Notes: generated by a model from the letters alone, not told the origin. A stretch of DNA of 56,705 nucleotides from an uncultured Clostridia bacterium (GCA_947245485.1 CAMXOH010000002.1:1-56705); one strand, 5' to 3'; counted from the first letter of the stretch, positions 1-9,252 are shown. Made by a program: numbers and translations.

Positions 1-1413
1 GCCGTCATAGAGAACGCTTTCCTGCGCCTTTTCGGGGGCGTAAGTTTTATCCATCGACAGTTTATCGAGATTTTTAATATCGTCTATAAACGAAAACGTC
101 TTGTCGCTAAGATGATAATTGTGAAAGTCGAAAACATCCGTAAACTTTCCGTGATACCCGCCGCTCGCATCGACGCACGGGCGCGTTGGGTCAAGCGTCT
201 TAGTAACGTTATACACAGCTTCTACAAACCGCATATCCCTTATCAGTTTGGCATTATCCAAATCTTCCCATACCTCGTTTAAAGGACACCAAGTTATTAT
301 CGACGGATGATTGAAATATTGTTCCACTACTTCGCTCCACTGCGAAATAACCATACCAAGCGATTTTAAATCGTCATACTTAACGCCCCAACTCGGAAAC
401 TCTCCCCAAACAAGATAACCCGCCTTGTCGCATTCGTAAAGGTATCTTTGTTCGAATACCTTTTGGTGAAGTCTTGCGCCGTTAAAACCGAGCGCGCGCG
501 AAAGCGCGATGTCCTCTTTAAACTGCTTTGCGTCTTTTGCGGTATAAATTCCGTCCTCATAGTAACCTTGGTCAAGTACGAGACGTTGGAAAACGCTTTT
601 ACCGTTTAAAAGAAATTTTCTGCCGTCGTACGAAACCGAACGCAAACCGAAATAACTTTTTACTTTATCCTCGCCGAACAAAATTTCAACGTCGTAAAGA
701 TTTCCTTTGCCGACTTCCCATAAATGAATTTCGGACAGTTCCAAATCAAACGTTCTGCGATATTCCGTTTCGCCCTTCACTTCGCCGACAGGTTTACCGT
801 TGAAGTAAACTTTGAGCGTAACCTCGCCGCAACCTTCGACAGTAACTTCCGCTTTGACGGACTTTAAGTCGGGTTGCGAAACGAATTTTACCGCCCTTAT
901 GTAATTTAACGGAGTTTTTTCGAGCCAGACTGTCTGCCATATGCCCGTGGAACGCGTATAAAAACAACCGTATGAATTATCTTTTTTACTCTGCTTTCCG
1001 CTCGGAATATTTTCCCTCACGTCGTCGTGAACGATAACCGTAATTACGTTCTCTCCCGCATGTGCCAAAGTTGCTATATCAACTTCGAACGCAGTATATC
1101 CGCCCGTATGCCGTACGGCGAATTTTTCATTAACGTAAACTTCCGCATCGTAATCCACCGCGCCGAAATGCAGGACGAGCCTTTCGTTCAAATCTTCTTT
1201 CGTAAGCTCGATTTTCCTTGAATAAACACAGTCGGTTATAAACGACTTATCCTCAATCCCCGACAGTTTGGATTCGGGGCAGAAAGGCACTTCGATTTTG
1301 TCCGTAAGATTGCCGATTATTTGTCTTTTACCTTTTCCGTACTTCCACAATCCGTTGAGGCATCTGAAAGACTCCCTCTGAAATTGAGGATTAGGATGTT
1401 CGTTTCTGTACAT
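1..1413 (-). CDS. Glycoside hydrolase family 2 enzyme (beta-galactosidase/glucuronidase type), 3' end outside window
   Basis: Only the first 471 codons are present; the frame is open to the left edge. The N-terminus (MYRNEHPNPQFQRESF, then LNGLWKY) and the following jelly-roll and immunoglobulin-like regions are typical of GH2. The acid/base pair Asn379-Glu380 lies in CPLNEVW; the nucleophile Glu would be further downstream, outside the window. GH2 enzymes release beta-linked galactose, glucuronate or mannose; the substrate cannot be told from this fragment. No signal peptide is seen, so it probably acts in the cytoplasm. A promoter (TTGTGA at 1467-1472, TATAAT at 1444-1449) precedes it, with a motif shared with two other sugar promoters just upstream. 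The gene is divergent from the regulator at 1681. Confidence 0.85.
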   Translation of the reverse strand, partial: MYRNEHPNPQFQRESFRCLNGLWKYGKGKRQIIGNLTDKIEVPFCPESKLSGIEDKSFITDCVYSRKIELTKEDLNERLVLHFGAVDYDAEVYVNEKFAVRHTGGYTAFEVDIATLAHAGENVITVIVHDDVRENIPSGKQSKKDNSYGCFYTRSTGIWQTVWLEKTPLNYIRAVKFVSQPDLKSVKAEVTVEGCGEVTLKVYFNGKPVGEVKGETEYRRTFDLELSEIHLWEVGKGNLYDVEILFGEDKVKSYFGLRSVSYDGRKFLLNGKSVFQRLVLDQGYYEDGIYTAKDAKQFKEDIALSRALGFNGARLHQKVFEQRYLYECDKAGYLVWGEFPSWGVKYDDLKSLGMVISQWSEVVEQYFNHPSIITWCPLNEVWEDLDNAKLIRDMRFVEAVYNVTKTLDPTRPCVDASGGYHGKFTDVFDFHNYHLSDKTFSFIDDIKNLDKLSMDKTYAPEKAQESVLYDG

Positions 1414-1443
1414 TTTTTGTTCCTAATTATAATTTCTGTTTTT

Positions 1444-1505
1444 ATTATATCAAAATAGATATAGTCTCACAATAGTTAAGACGCTTCCACTATTTGACTG
1501 TTTGT
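1444..1505 (-). promoter_or_regulatory. GH2 promoter with shared upstream motif
   Basis: On the minus strand, TTGTGA (1467-1472) and TATAAT (1444-1449) are 17 bp apart. Ten bp upstream of the -35 box is AAACAnTnAAnTAnTGGAA (about 1484-1503). The same motif, at the same distance from the -35 box, precedes the ABC ATPase and nagB promoters. This placement fits an activator site; that role is inferred. Confidence 0.6.
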
Positions 1506-1623
1506 TTTTTAACTTGTTTCAAAAAATGGAAATAAAAAACACGGAATAAAGCGCTATATATCGTATTTTAACGAAATTAAATTTTAAAATATAAAATTAT
1601 TTTCAATTTTTAGAACCAAAACT

Positions 1624-1652
1624 ATTGAATAAATTTTTAAACGGTGTATAAT
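1624..1652 (+). promoter_or_regulatory. Promoter of the ArsR-like regulator gene
   Basis: TTGAAT (1625-1630) and TATAAT (1647-1652) are separated by 16 bp and lie about 30 nt before the ATG at 1681, which is preceded by an ACGGAG ribosome binding site. Confidence 0.55.
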
Positions 1653-1680
1653 GAATTTAATAATTTACGGAGTTTAACGA

Positions 1681-2625
1681 ATGTCAGGCATAAGTTCTGA
1701 AAAACATTTAACTTTTAAAATAAGCAACGAGTCCGAACACCGCGATTTGATTAAAGTCGCGAGGGCGTTCGCTTCGGACGAAAGACTGAAAATTCTCAAA
1801 TATATGCTGAATAAATCAGTGAGCGTTTCGGCAATATCAAAAGACTTGGATATGCCTATTTCAAGCGTTTCGCGCCACATTGAAATTCTTTCCGACGCGG
1901 GACTAATCTTTATAACCTATCAACCCGGACTTAAAGGTCACACTAAATACTGCGCGCAGGCAATACTCGACGCAAAAGTTTCTATGGTTGGCGAAAAAGA
2001 GGAAACGAAATCCAAATCTTATATAGTCGAAATGCCCATAGGCTTATATACCGAATGCAACGTCAGCGCGCCCTGCGGCATGATAGGAAAGGACAGTCCG
2101 TTAGGCGTTTTCGACAACCCGAATATATTCTTTTCGCCGCTCAGACAACAGGCGGAATGTATATGGTTCGAATCGGGTTCGGTGACGTACACTTTCCCCG
2201 TCACCGACGATATTTCGGGCAAACGCAGAATCAGCTTTTCAATGGAAATCTGTTCGGATACACTTTATTTCAACAATAACTGGCCGTCCGACATTACGTT
2301 GAAAATCAACGGCGTCGAAGTTCTTACCTTTACTTCTCCCGGTAATTTCGGCGGAAAACGCGGCAAATACACGCCGTCGTACTGGCCCGTTACAAGCACC
2401 CAATTCGGGTTACTGAAAAAATGTTCGGTAGATAAAAACGGAGTTTATCTCGACAACACTTTTATCCACAATAAAATTACTTTCGATGATTTGCATATAA
2501 CCGCGAACGACGTAATCAAATTCGATATAGGCGTGAAAAAAGACGCCGAATACCGCGGAGGAATAAGTCTTTTCGGTAAAAACTTCGGCGACTTTGACCA
2601 GGCAATCATTATGAAAATAACTTAA
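1681..2625 (+). CDS. ArsR-like winged-helix transcriptional regulator with a large beta-rich C-terminal domain
   Basis: The 314-residue protein has a winged-helix HTH at about residues 22-90: SDERLKILKYML, then SVSAISKDLDMPISSVSRHI as recognition region, then a wing. About 200 residues follow that are much longer than a classical ArsR repressor (about 100 aa) and look beta-rich; I do not recognise their family, but a ligand-binding role is plausible. The gene is divergent from the GH2 gene and flanked by sugar-utilisation genes, so it may control the shared promoter motif seen at 1484, 5228 and 9232. It ends before a strong hairpin and converges on the membrane gene at 2684. The HTH is clear; the ligand and targets are unknown. 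Confidence 0.75.
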   Translation: MSGISSEKHLTFKISNESEHRDLIKVARAFASDERLKILKYMLNKSVSVSAISKDLDMPISSVSRHIEILSDAGLIFITYQPGLKGHTKYCAQAILDAKVSMVGEKEETKSKSYIVEMPIGLYTECNVSAPCGMIGKDSPLGVFDNPNIFFSPLRQQAECIWFESGSVTYTFPVTDDISGKRRISFSMEICSDTLYFNNNWPSDITLKINGVEVLTFTSPGNFGGKRGKYTPSYWPVTSTQFGLLKKCSVDKNGVYLDNTFIHNKITFDDLHITANDVIKFDIGVKKDAEYRGGISLFGKNFGDFDQAIIMKIT

Positions 2626-2632
2626 ACCTAAA

Positions 2633-2663
2633 AACCCCCGCGCGGTTTAACCGCGCGGGGGTT
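2633..2663. terminator. Bidirectional intrinsic terminator
   Basis: A perfect 13-bp stem (AACCCCCGCGCGG with its complement, loop TTTAA) lies between two convergent genes. A-runs on both flanks would give U-tracts; the minus-strand reading looks stronger. Confidence 0.85.
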
Positions 2664-2683
2664 AAAATTTATTTTAAAGATTT

Positions 2684-3901
2684 TTATTGAGGCTCCTCTT
2701 GTTGTTTTTCGCGGAAAATAAGAACCAAAGTTCTTACGGTTAACAATGTAGCAAAACAAACATACGCGATTATGGAAACCGCTATTCCGCCGAAAGCGAA
2801 CGAAAGTAAAAGCGTTGCGACGGCGGACAGCAAAGCCGCCATATGCGCGTAAGATGCGACTATCCTCGCGCTGTCGGCAAATTTCAGACAAGCGCCTTTG
2901 TTCCTTAACCTGCAAACCGCAAACCCGAGCAGCATAGCCGCAACGGTTATAAGTTCGGTAAACGCGATAACGGAAATACCGTTCAACAAATCCAACAGGA
3001 AAGTAAACGACGCGGAGCCGTAAAAAGCATTTTTTATAAAGCTGTCTACCGAACGTGCGTCACTGCCGTCGGTAAGCGAATTGCCCGACTTATAAAGTCC
3101 GCCGAAAGTAACCGTGTTACGGTTATACGTATCGAACGAAGCAACGAACATATCGCCGAAAAGGCACATATATTTTCCTTCGGTTTTAAGCGTCTGCAAG
3201 TAATAGTAGTTTCTGAGCGTAGGAACCGTTTCTCCCGTTACTTTTACTATATCCGGATAGTAAGTCTGCACATAGAGCGCGTAAACGTTTTCGGCGTATT
3301 TTTCGGCGCCTTCGATTTCCGTCAGTTTCGAACTTATATCGCCGTCGTTTAATCCTTTGAGATATGCGGCGCAAGCGTCGGCGACGTCAGCCGTAATCCT
3401 CTTGATTTTTCCCGTGTAACGCACGGCGAAGCGGTAATTTTTGCGTTCGGTTTCGTTGAGCGAAAGATATTTTTCGTAATCTATTTCCGTTTTACCGTCT
3501 GTATTCACGCAATATGCTTCGAAGTCATCGAAAGTTTCCGCAACGTTGGCGGAATTGACGAACAGATGATACCCATTCTTTGAATACAACGCGCCGTCCT
3601 CTTCGTTTTCGACGGTGTTTATTTCCGTATTTTCGCCGTTTAACGAAATTACCGCTCTATCGTCTTTAACATTTACGGATATTCCTTTTGAAAACACATT
3701 GTATAAAAAACTGCGAAAATCATCCGCGCCGTTGTAATAAGAGGCAAACGGAACGGTTTTCCCCGCAAAAATGCCGAGGAAAATAAATACGAACGCTAAA
3801 ACGCTTGTCAGTAATATATTACCGAATCCGAATTTTACGCTCTCTTTCGCCCTGCCGTCGGAAAAAAGAGAAATCGTAAAACGCTTGAACCACTCTGCCA
3901 C
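2684..3901 (-). CDS. Multi-pass membrane protein, possibly DUF1189/YvdJ-like
   Basis: The 405-residue protein has one N-terminal membrane segment (about 29-47), a large extracytoplasmic region (about 50-300) and about three C-terminal segments (305-325, 352-372, 375-398). The start MAEWFKRFTISLFSDGR and this topology recall DUF1189 proteins such as YvdJ of maltose operons, but the match is weak. It starts 12 bp after the sugar ABC ATPase and shares its operon, so a role in sugar uptake or its control is likely. It is not a recognisable CUT1 permease because no EAA loop is visible. The two genes run into the terminator at 2633-2663. Confidence 0.6.
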   Translation of the reverse strand: MAEWFKRFTISLFSDGRAKESVKFGFGNILLTSVLAFVFIFLGIFAGKTVPFASYYNGADDFRSFLYNVFSKGISVNVKDDRAVISLNGENTEINTVENEEDGALYSKNGYHLFVNSANVAETFDDFEAYCVNTDGKTEIDYEKYLSLNETERKNYRFAVRYTGKIKRITADVADACAAYLKGLNDGDISSKLTEIEGAEKYAENVYALYVQTYYPDIVKVTGETVPTLRNYYYLQTLKTEGKYMCLFGDMFVASFDTYNRNTVTFGGLYKSGNSLTDGSDARSVDSFIKNAFYGSASFTFLLDLLNGISVIAFTELITVAAMLLGFAVCRLRNKGACLKFADSARIVASYAHMAALLSAVATLLLSFAFGGIAVSIIAYVCFATLLTVRTLVLIFREKQQEEPQ

Positions 3902-3913
3902 TTTTCACCCTGT

Positions 3914-5152
3914 TTATTTATTGCCGATTTCCCGCCCCATAATCGAAACTTCCGTTTCGGCGTCGAACATATGTATATTCTTCTCGGAAAATTTGACGCG
4001 GACTGCATCGCCCGAATTGTAATCGGCGCGTTCCGAAACGCAGACGATGAAGTCCTTTGAATCTTCTGTAAAGTGCAAGAACAGCTGCGTGGTGTCGCCA
4101 AGCACTTCCTTTATTGTGAGAGAGGTTTTCAGTCCGTCGTCGGACACGAAAATCTTTTCGCCTCTTATGCCGAGAATGACTTTGTGGATTTCTCCGTCAA
4201 GATACTTTACGTCTATTTTCCTGAGCGAGTCGAGCTTATAGTTTACCGCCTGCCCGTCTTCGAATATCGTTTCGAGTACGCTTCCGTTTTTACGGATTGT
4301 GACGTCGAAAAAGTTCATCTGCGGCGTGCCGATAAAGCCTGCGACGAATTTGTTTGCAGGATAGTCGAAAAGGTTTGTGGGCGTGTCGATTTGCTGTATT
4401 ACGCCGAGTTTCATAACAACTATACGCGTACCCATTGTCATTGCTTCAACCTGGTCGTGGGTAACGTAAATGAAAGTAGTTTTAAGTTTATTGTGAAGTT
4501 TTACGATTTCGGCGCGCATATTCGCCCTTAACTTTGCGTCAAGGTTTGACAGCGGTTCGTCAAGAAGGAAAACTTTCGGATTGCGCACTATCGCCCTGCC
4601 GAGCGCAATACGCTGACGCTGTCCGCCGGACATTTCACCGGGTTTTTTATTGAGCTGTTCTTCGATATTGAGAACTTCTGCCGCCCATCTTACTTTATCT
4701 TTTATTTCTTCCTTGGTAAGATGGCGCATTACGTTCTTTACGTTGCCGTTCTTATCCGTCTTCGTTCCCGGAACTTTTTTCATTTTGAGTCCGAACGCAA
4801 TATTCTGAAAAGCGGTCATATGAGGATATAAAGCATAGCTCTGGAAAACCATTGCTATATCCCTGTTCTTAGGGTCGACGTCGTTTACAAACGTATCGCC
4901 TATGTACATTGCGCCATCCGAAATCTCTTCTAAACCGGCAATCATTCTGAGCGTAGTCGATTTGCCGCAACCCGACGGTCCTACAAAAACTATAAATTCG
5001 CCGTCCTCTATTTCCATACTGAAATCTTTTACGGCTACAAATTCTTTATCTGTCTTAGGCGGTTTGCCCTTGTGCTTAATGAAATTAATTAAATTAAATC
5101 TCTTTTTTGTATTATACCTTTTATAGATATGCCTGAGCGATAAACCCGCCAT
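3914..5152 (-). CDS. Carbohydrate ABC transporter ATP-binding protein (MsmX/UgpC/MalK family)
   Basis: The 412-residue ATPase energises CUT1-type sugar importers from the cytoplasmic face. Walker A GPSGCGKST is at 58-66, signature MSGGQRQ at 174-180, Walker B VFLLDEP at 194-200 and the H-loop His at 232. The C-terminal beta-rich regulatory domain of the MalK type follows. Two lysine-rich insertions are odd: about 16-38 before the ABC core and 126-150 in the helical region. No permease or solute-binding gene is adjacent, so it may serve several importers, as MsmX does in Bacillus. The ribosome binding site is GGAGG. The promoter (TTGAAA, TATAAT) carries the motif shared with the GH2 and nagB promoters. 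Confidence 0.93.
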   Translation of the reverse strand: MAGLSLRHIYKRYNTKKRFNLINFIKHKGKPPKTDKEFVAVKDFSMEIEDGEFIVFVGPSGCGKSTTLRMIAGLEEISDGAMYIGDTFVNDVDPKNRDIAMVFQSYALYPHMTAFQNIAFGLKMKKVPGTKTDKNGNVKNVMRHLTKEEIKDKVRWAAEVLNIEEQLNKKPGEMSGGQRQRIALGRAIVRNPKVFLLDEPLSNLDAKLRANMRAEIVKLHNKLKTTFIYVTHDQVEAMTMGTRIVVMKLGVIQQIDTPTNLFDYPANKFVAGFIGTPQMNFFDVTIRKNGSVLETIFEDGQAVNYKLDSLRKIDVKYLDGEIHKVILGIRGEKIFVSDDGLKTSLTIKEVLGDTTQLFLHFTEDSKDFIVCVSERADYNSGDAVRVKFSEKNIHMFDAETEVSIMGREIGNK

Positions 5153-5186
5153 TCGGTTATTCCTCCCCTACCGTTTTAATAATCCG

Positions 5187-5247
5187 ATTATAACAAATTA
5201 ATTTTACATTTTCAATAGCGGCGGCGCTTCCACTATTTGAATGTTTA
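5187..5247 (-). promoter_or_regulatory. Promoter of the ABC ATPase operon with shared upstream motif
   Basis: On the minus strand, TTGAAA (5210-5215) and TATAAT (5187-5192) are 17 bp apart. The motif AAACAnTnAAnTAnTGGAA lies at about 5228-5246, with the same spacing to the -35 box as at the GH2 promoter; TGGAAGCG and CTATTG are also identical between the two. Confidence 0.65.
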
Positions 5248-5280
5248 TATTTCTGATACTTCCAATTTTTAAAAGTAATT

Positions 5281-7290
5281 TCAATTTATCTTACCGTTCT
5301 TTATTTTGACTTTGGCTATAAGTTTAACGTCTTCGCAAGAGCTTCCGACAATTATTTCGTAAACTCCGTCGTTTACCGTCCATCCGTCGTCGGCAACCGA
5401 ATAATACGCAAACGAACGGCTGTCAAGTTTAACCGAAAGTTTCTTGCTTTCGCCGGCTTTTAACGCCGTTTTGACAAAGCCTTTCAATTCCTTTAAAGGA
5501 CGGTAAACTTTCGGCGAGCACTCCGAAACGTACACCTGCGCAATCTCTTTGCCATACGCGTCTGAAATATTTTTAACGGTAAAACTTACTTCCGCATCCA
5601 AGCCGTCGGCTTTGATTGATAAGTCCGAATAGGCAAATTCAGAATAACTTAATCCGTAGCCGAAAGGATATTTCACCGCTTCCCTGTGGCGTCCGTAGTA
5701 TCTGTATCCTACGTCCAATCCGTCCGAATAACAAGTAACCGCCGTATCCGTATAAGTACCGTTTACAGACGTACACTCAAAATTGACGGGGAAAGTTTCG
5801 GAAAGTTTTCCGCAAGGGTTTGCTTTTCCGCAGAGAATATTGCTCAAAGCGTTCGAACCGCGCTCGCCGCAAAAACCCGCGTACACAATTGCTTTTACTT
5901 TGCTCTCCCACGCGCTCACATCGATAGGCGAACCTGCGAATATTACTACGACTGTATTCGGGTTTATTCGTGCCAAATCCAATATCGCCCTCTCCTGAAC
6001 GGCAGGCAGACGCATATCGGTACGGTCCCCCGCTTCGTATTCGAAAGGCGCTCCCGTTCCCACGCAGATAATATTCATTTCGCATTCGGCGGCGTAATTT
6101 CTGCCTAAGTGCGGTTTCGCCGCCCAATGCGCATAACCGTTTGTTCCCAAAACTTTATTGTAATAATACATACTTTCAAAGGGAATCTTCACGCCGAGCT
6201 CTTTTTCAAGAAGCGTTTGCAAATCGAAATCTTTATTCAAGGGAACGACTTTCGAGCTTCCGTCTCCCGCGATCATATCTTTTTCGGGTTTTGCATAGCA
6301 ACCGAAAAGCGCAACTTTCGTTCCTTTTTTAACGGGGAGTATTCTTTCATCGTTTTTTAAAAGAACCATACTCTCTTCCGCAATTTTCTGCGCGGCGTCG
6401 AGTCTGTTTTCTACCGTTCTCTTAACTCCCTTGCCCTTTTGCATTTCCTTACAGCGTTCGGCAAGCGACAGAACGCGCGCAGCGCATTCGTCGATTTCCG
6501 CTTCGGTTATTTTGCCTTCCTCGAAATCCTTTACCAAATTATCGTAATTTTTTTGATTGAAAGGAAACTCTATATCGCAACCCGCCTTTGCCGAAACCGT
6601 TCTGTCCCTGACTGCTTCCCAGTCGGAATACATAGCTCCGTCGAAGCCGAATTCTTCCCTTAAAACTTTAAATCCTTTCTTGTTTTCGCTTGCATATCTT
6701 CCGTTTACGCGGTTATACGCAGACATCATACTGACGGGCTTTGCTTTTAAGGCAATTTCAAACGGAACGTAATAAATTTCTCTCAGCGTTCTTTCGTCAA
6801 CCTCACTCGACTGTTCGAAACGGTTATATTCGAGATTGTTACAGCAAAAATGCTTTAAGCAGGTGCCTATCCCTTGCGACTGAACGCCTTCTATATAGCT
6901 CTTTGCCATATGCCCCGCAAGATAGGGGTCTTCCGAAAAGTATTCGAAGTTTCTGCCGTTAAGCGGATGCCTTTTTATATTCACTCCCGGAGCGAGAAGA
7001 ATATCGACGTTTTTCTCATAACAGTCGTCCGCAAGACATTCGCCCATAAGTCTGGCGCAATCCGTATTCCAAGTATTTGCAAGAGACTGCGTTGAGGGAT
7101 ACGAAACCGAAGGCAGAGTAATTGTTTCGCCCTGAGCGTTTTTGCGTTCTGCGCGAACGCCTACGGGTCCGTCTGAAACCGAAACTGCGGGTATCTTACC
7201 GCCGAAGTCCATCGTGTACCAAAATCCGTTGCTACACAAAAGACGCAATTTCTCATCAATAGTCAAGTCGTTTAACGTTAATTTTCCCAT
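5281..7290 (-). CDS. Glycoside hydrolase family 3 (beta-glucosidase type)
   Basis: The 669-residue enzyme has the GH3 barrel with RNFEYFSEDP (113-122), substrate-binding KHF (146-148) and nucleophile Asp223 in YSDW. The second alpha/beta domain (GDGSS region) and a C-terminal fibronectin-III-like domain (after about 545) follow. This three-domain build matches beta-glucosidases and xylosidases rather than the short NagZ type. No signal peptide is present, so it should act on imported saccharides. It is the last gene of nagB-nagA-GH3, 10 bp after nagA, with an AAAGGA ribosome binding site. The context suggests glycosides that contain N-acetylglucosamine; this is inference. Confidence 0.9.
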   Translation of the reverse strand: MGKLTLNDLTIDEKLRLLCSNGFWYTMDFGGKIPAVSVSDGPVGVRAERKNAQGETITLPSVSYPSTQSLANTWNTDCARLMGECLADDCYEKNVDILLAPGVNIKRHPLNGRNFEYFSEDPYLAGHMAKSYIEGVQSQGIGTCLKHFCCNNLEYNRFEQSSEVDERTLREIYYVPFEIALKAKPVSMMSAYNRVNGRYASENKKGFKVLREEFGFDGAMYSDWEAVRDRTVSAKAGCDIEFPFNQKNYDNLVKDFEEGKITEAEIDECAARVLSLAERCKEMQKGKGVKRTVENRLDAAQKIAEESMVLLKNDERILPVKKGTKVALFGCYAKPEKDMIAGDGSSKVVPLNKDFDLQTLLEKELGVKIPFESMYYYNKVLGTNGYAHWAAKPHLGRNYAAECEMNIICVGTGAPFEYEAGDRTDMRLPAVQERAILDLARINPNTVVVIFAGSPIDVSAWESKVKAIVYAGFCGERGSNALSNILCGKANPCGKLSETFPVNFECTSVNGTYTDTAVTCYSDGLDVGYRYYGRHREAVKYPFGYGLSYSEFAYSDLSIKADGLDAEVSFTVKNISDAYGKEIAQVYVSECSPKVYRPLKELKGFVKTALKAGESKKLSVKLDSRSFAYYSVADDGWTVNDGVYEIIVGSSCEDVKLIAKVKIKNGKIN

Positions 7291-7300
7291 AATTTTTCCT

Positions 7301-8434
7301 TTAATTTTTGTAAACTATATTTCCGCCTACGACGGTTAACATTACGTTAAAGTTTTCGTCGAGAAGCGTGAAGTCCGCACGCGCGCCGTCTTTGATTATT
7401 CCGCATTCCTCTTCTATTCCGAGATTTAATGCGGGATTATAGGTCGCGCAATCGATAGCTTTTTCTATTCCCGAGCCGCTTTTGGTAACAAGCGTTTTTA
7501 CCGCTTCGTTCATTTTCAGCAGACTGCCCGCCAACGTTCCGTCCGCAAGCCTCGCCTGCCCGTCATTTACGTATACCGTCTGCCCGCCGAGTTCGGAAAC
7601 GGCGGCGGCAGTTCCCTTGGCGCGTATCGAATCCGTAATTAAAACAAGTTTTGTTTCGGGTTTATTCTTTAACAATAACTTTAATGCGGGAACCGATATA
7701 TGAAGCGTATCGGCGATTACTTCGCAATACAGTTCGTCGTATAACAGCGCAGAACCGGCAACGCCGACTTCCCTGTGGTGAAGCGGAGACTGTGCGTTAA
7801 AAGTATGAGTGACGCAGGATAACCCTGCTTTTATCGCCTCTTTCATATTATTTTCGGTTGCGTCGCTATGCCCCGCAGAAGCGATAACTTTATGCTTATT
7901 GAGATATGCGATTAATCCGCCGTCGTCCTCTTCGGGCGCAAGCGTTACCATTTTGATTTTATTGCCCGAAAGCGTTTGCAGTTCTTCAAAGTATTCTATA
8001 CTCGGCTTTCTGATAAATTCGGGCAGTTGCGCGCCGATATGCTTACGGGAGATAAACGGTCCTTCGAGGTGTACTCCCAATAATCGCGCGCCTTTAAACT
8101 CATTATAATTTGCTACGGCTTTCAGGGTCGTTTTTAAATTATCGTCGCTCTGAGTCATCGTAGTCGCCAAAAAAGCCGTTGTACCCTCTTTTGCAAGCGT
8201 TTCCGATATTGCCGAAAGCGCTTCCGCCGTGCCGTCCATAGTATCCGCTCCGCCCGCGCCGTGCGTATGCTCGTCTATAAACCCCGGAACCAAAAGACAG
8301 TCGCCCGTTTGCGTGATAGGTTCGATATCATTTTCGATACCCAAACCGATGATTCTGCCGTTCTCAATCCCGAAAGCGGTACTTACAATACCTTTTCCGC
8401 GTATGTAAGTTTTTACGTTTTTAAAACCTTTCAT
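7301..8434 (-). CDS. nagA: N-acetylglucosamine-6-phosphate deacetylase
   Basis: The 377-residue enzyme removes acetate from GlcNAc-6-phosphate to give glucosamine-6-phosphate. The amidohydrolase metal motif is His56-Thr-His58 in DEHTHG, Glu124 is in HLEGPF, metal ligands His189 and His210 follow, and the catalytic Asp268 is in LITDS. THTFNAQSPLHH is the expected substrate loop. The gene starts 3 bp after the nagB stop without a clear ribosome binding site, so translation is probably coupled. Its product feeds NagB directly. Confidence 0.95.
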   Translation of the reverse strand: MKGFKNVKTYIRGKGIVSTAFGIENGRIIGLGIENDIEPITQTGDCLLVPGFIDEHTHGAGGADTMDGTAEALSAISETLAKEGTTAFLATTMTQSDDNLKTTLKAVANYNEFKGARLLGVHLEGPFISRKHIGAQLPEFIRKPSIEYFEELQTLSGNKIKMVTLAPEEDDGGLIAYLNKHKVIASAGHSDATENNMKEAIKAGLSCVTHTFNAQSPLHHREVGVAGSALLYDELYCEVIADTLHISVPALKLLLKNKPETKLVLITDSIRAKGTAAAVSELGGQTVYVNDGQARLADGTLAGSLLKMNEAVKTLVTKSGSGIEKAIDCATYNPALNLGIEEECGIIKDGARADFTLLDENFNVMLTVVGGNIVYKN

Positions 8435-8437
8435 AAA

Positions 8438-9160
8438 TTAAAGTAAAGCCGCAGCCTCCTTATCTACAATTAAAACACAATCAGGGTGTAATTGCAATAT
8501 ACTTGCGGGACACTTTTCGTTTATTTCGCCGTTTACCATTGAATTAACGGTTTGCGCCTTGTTTGCACCGCTTGCCAGAATCAAAATTTTTTTCGCCGTC
8601 ATAATGTTCTTGGGTCCCATTGTATAGGCGCTTGAAGGCACATCCTCGATTCTTTCGAAAAGACGCGAATTGTCTTTTATCGTGCTTTCCGCAAGTTGGA
8701 CTACATGCGTTTCCGTACTGAACGGCGTGCCGGGTTCGTTAAATGCGATATGTCCGTTACTGCCTAAACCGAGCAGTTGAATATCCTGCGGCATTTGCTT
8801 TAATAGCGCGTTATAGCGGTTGCACTCCGCCTCCGCGTCGTCCGCCTTTCCGTTTTCTATATTCGTGTTTTTTAAATCGATATCCAATTCGTCGAAGAGA
8901 TTTTTACGCATAAAATACACGTAACTCTGTTTATTATTTATATCAAGTCCTACGTATTCGTCAAGGTTTACGGTTTTTATCAGTTTATAGCTTGTGCCGT
9001 TTAATTTATGGTCTGCTATCATCTTATTATACAAGCCGAGGGGCGTTGTACCCGTTGCCAGTCCGAGTACCGCTTGCGGATTATCTTTTACGACCGAGAG
9101 TATTATTTCAAACGCCTTTTCACTCATTTCTTCATAATCATTTGTAATAATAATCTCCAT
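8438..9160 (-). CDS. nagB: Glucosamine-6-phosphate deaminase
   Basis: The 240-residue enzyme converts glucosamine-6-phosphate to fructose-6-phosphate and ammonia. Key motifs are LGLATGTTPLGLY (32-44), catalytic Asp67 in NLDEY, His137 in GHIAF and Asn141-Glu142 in NEPG. The length fits the short Firmicutes NagB rather than the allosteric E. coli form of 266 aa. It is first gene of nagB-nagA-GH3, with ribosome binding site AGAGGTGA and a strong promoter. The product enters glycolysis next to Pgi, which is encoded at 13763. Confidence 0.96.
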   Translation of the reverse strand: MEIIITNDYEEMSEKAFEIILSVVKDNPQAVLGLATGTTPLGLYNKMIADHKLNGTSYKLIKTVNLDEYVGLDINNKQSYVYFMRKNLFDELDIDLKNTNIENGKADDAEAECNRYNALLKQMPQDIQLLGLGSNGHIAFNEPGTPFSTETHVVQLAESTIKDNSRLFERIEDVPSSAYTMGPKNIMTAKKILILASGANKAQTVNSMVNGEINEKCPASILQLHPDCVLIVDKEAAALL

Positions 9161-9189
9161 AAATCACCTCTTAGTTATAGTCCAATTTA

Positions 9190-9252
9190 ATTATAATTTT
9201 AAGTATATATAAAGTCAATATCAAAGTCAGTTCCAATAATTAAGTGTTTATA
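9190..9252 (-). promoter_or_regulatory. nagB operon promoter with shared upstream motif
   Basis: On the minus strand, TTGACT (9213-9218) and TATAAT (9190-9195) are 17 bp apart. The motif AAACAnTnAAnTAnTGGAA lies at about 9231-9249, again with gap-free spacing to the -35 box. A TGACTTT direct repeat also overlaps the -35 region. Confidence 0.7.
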
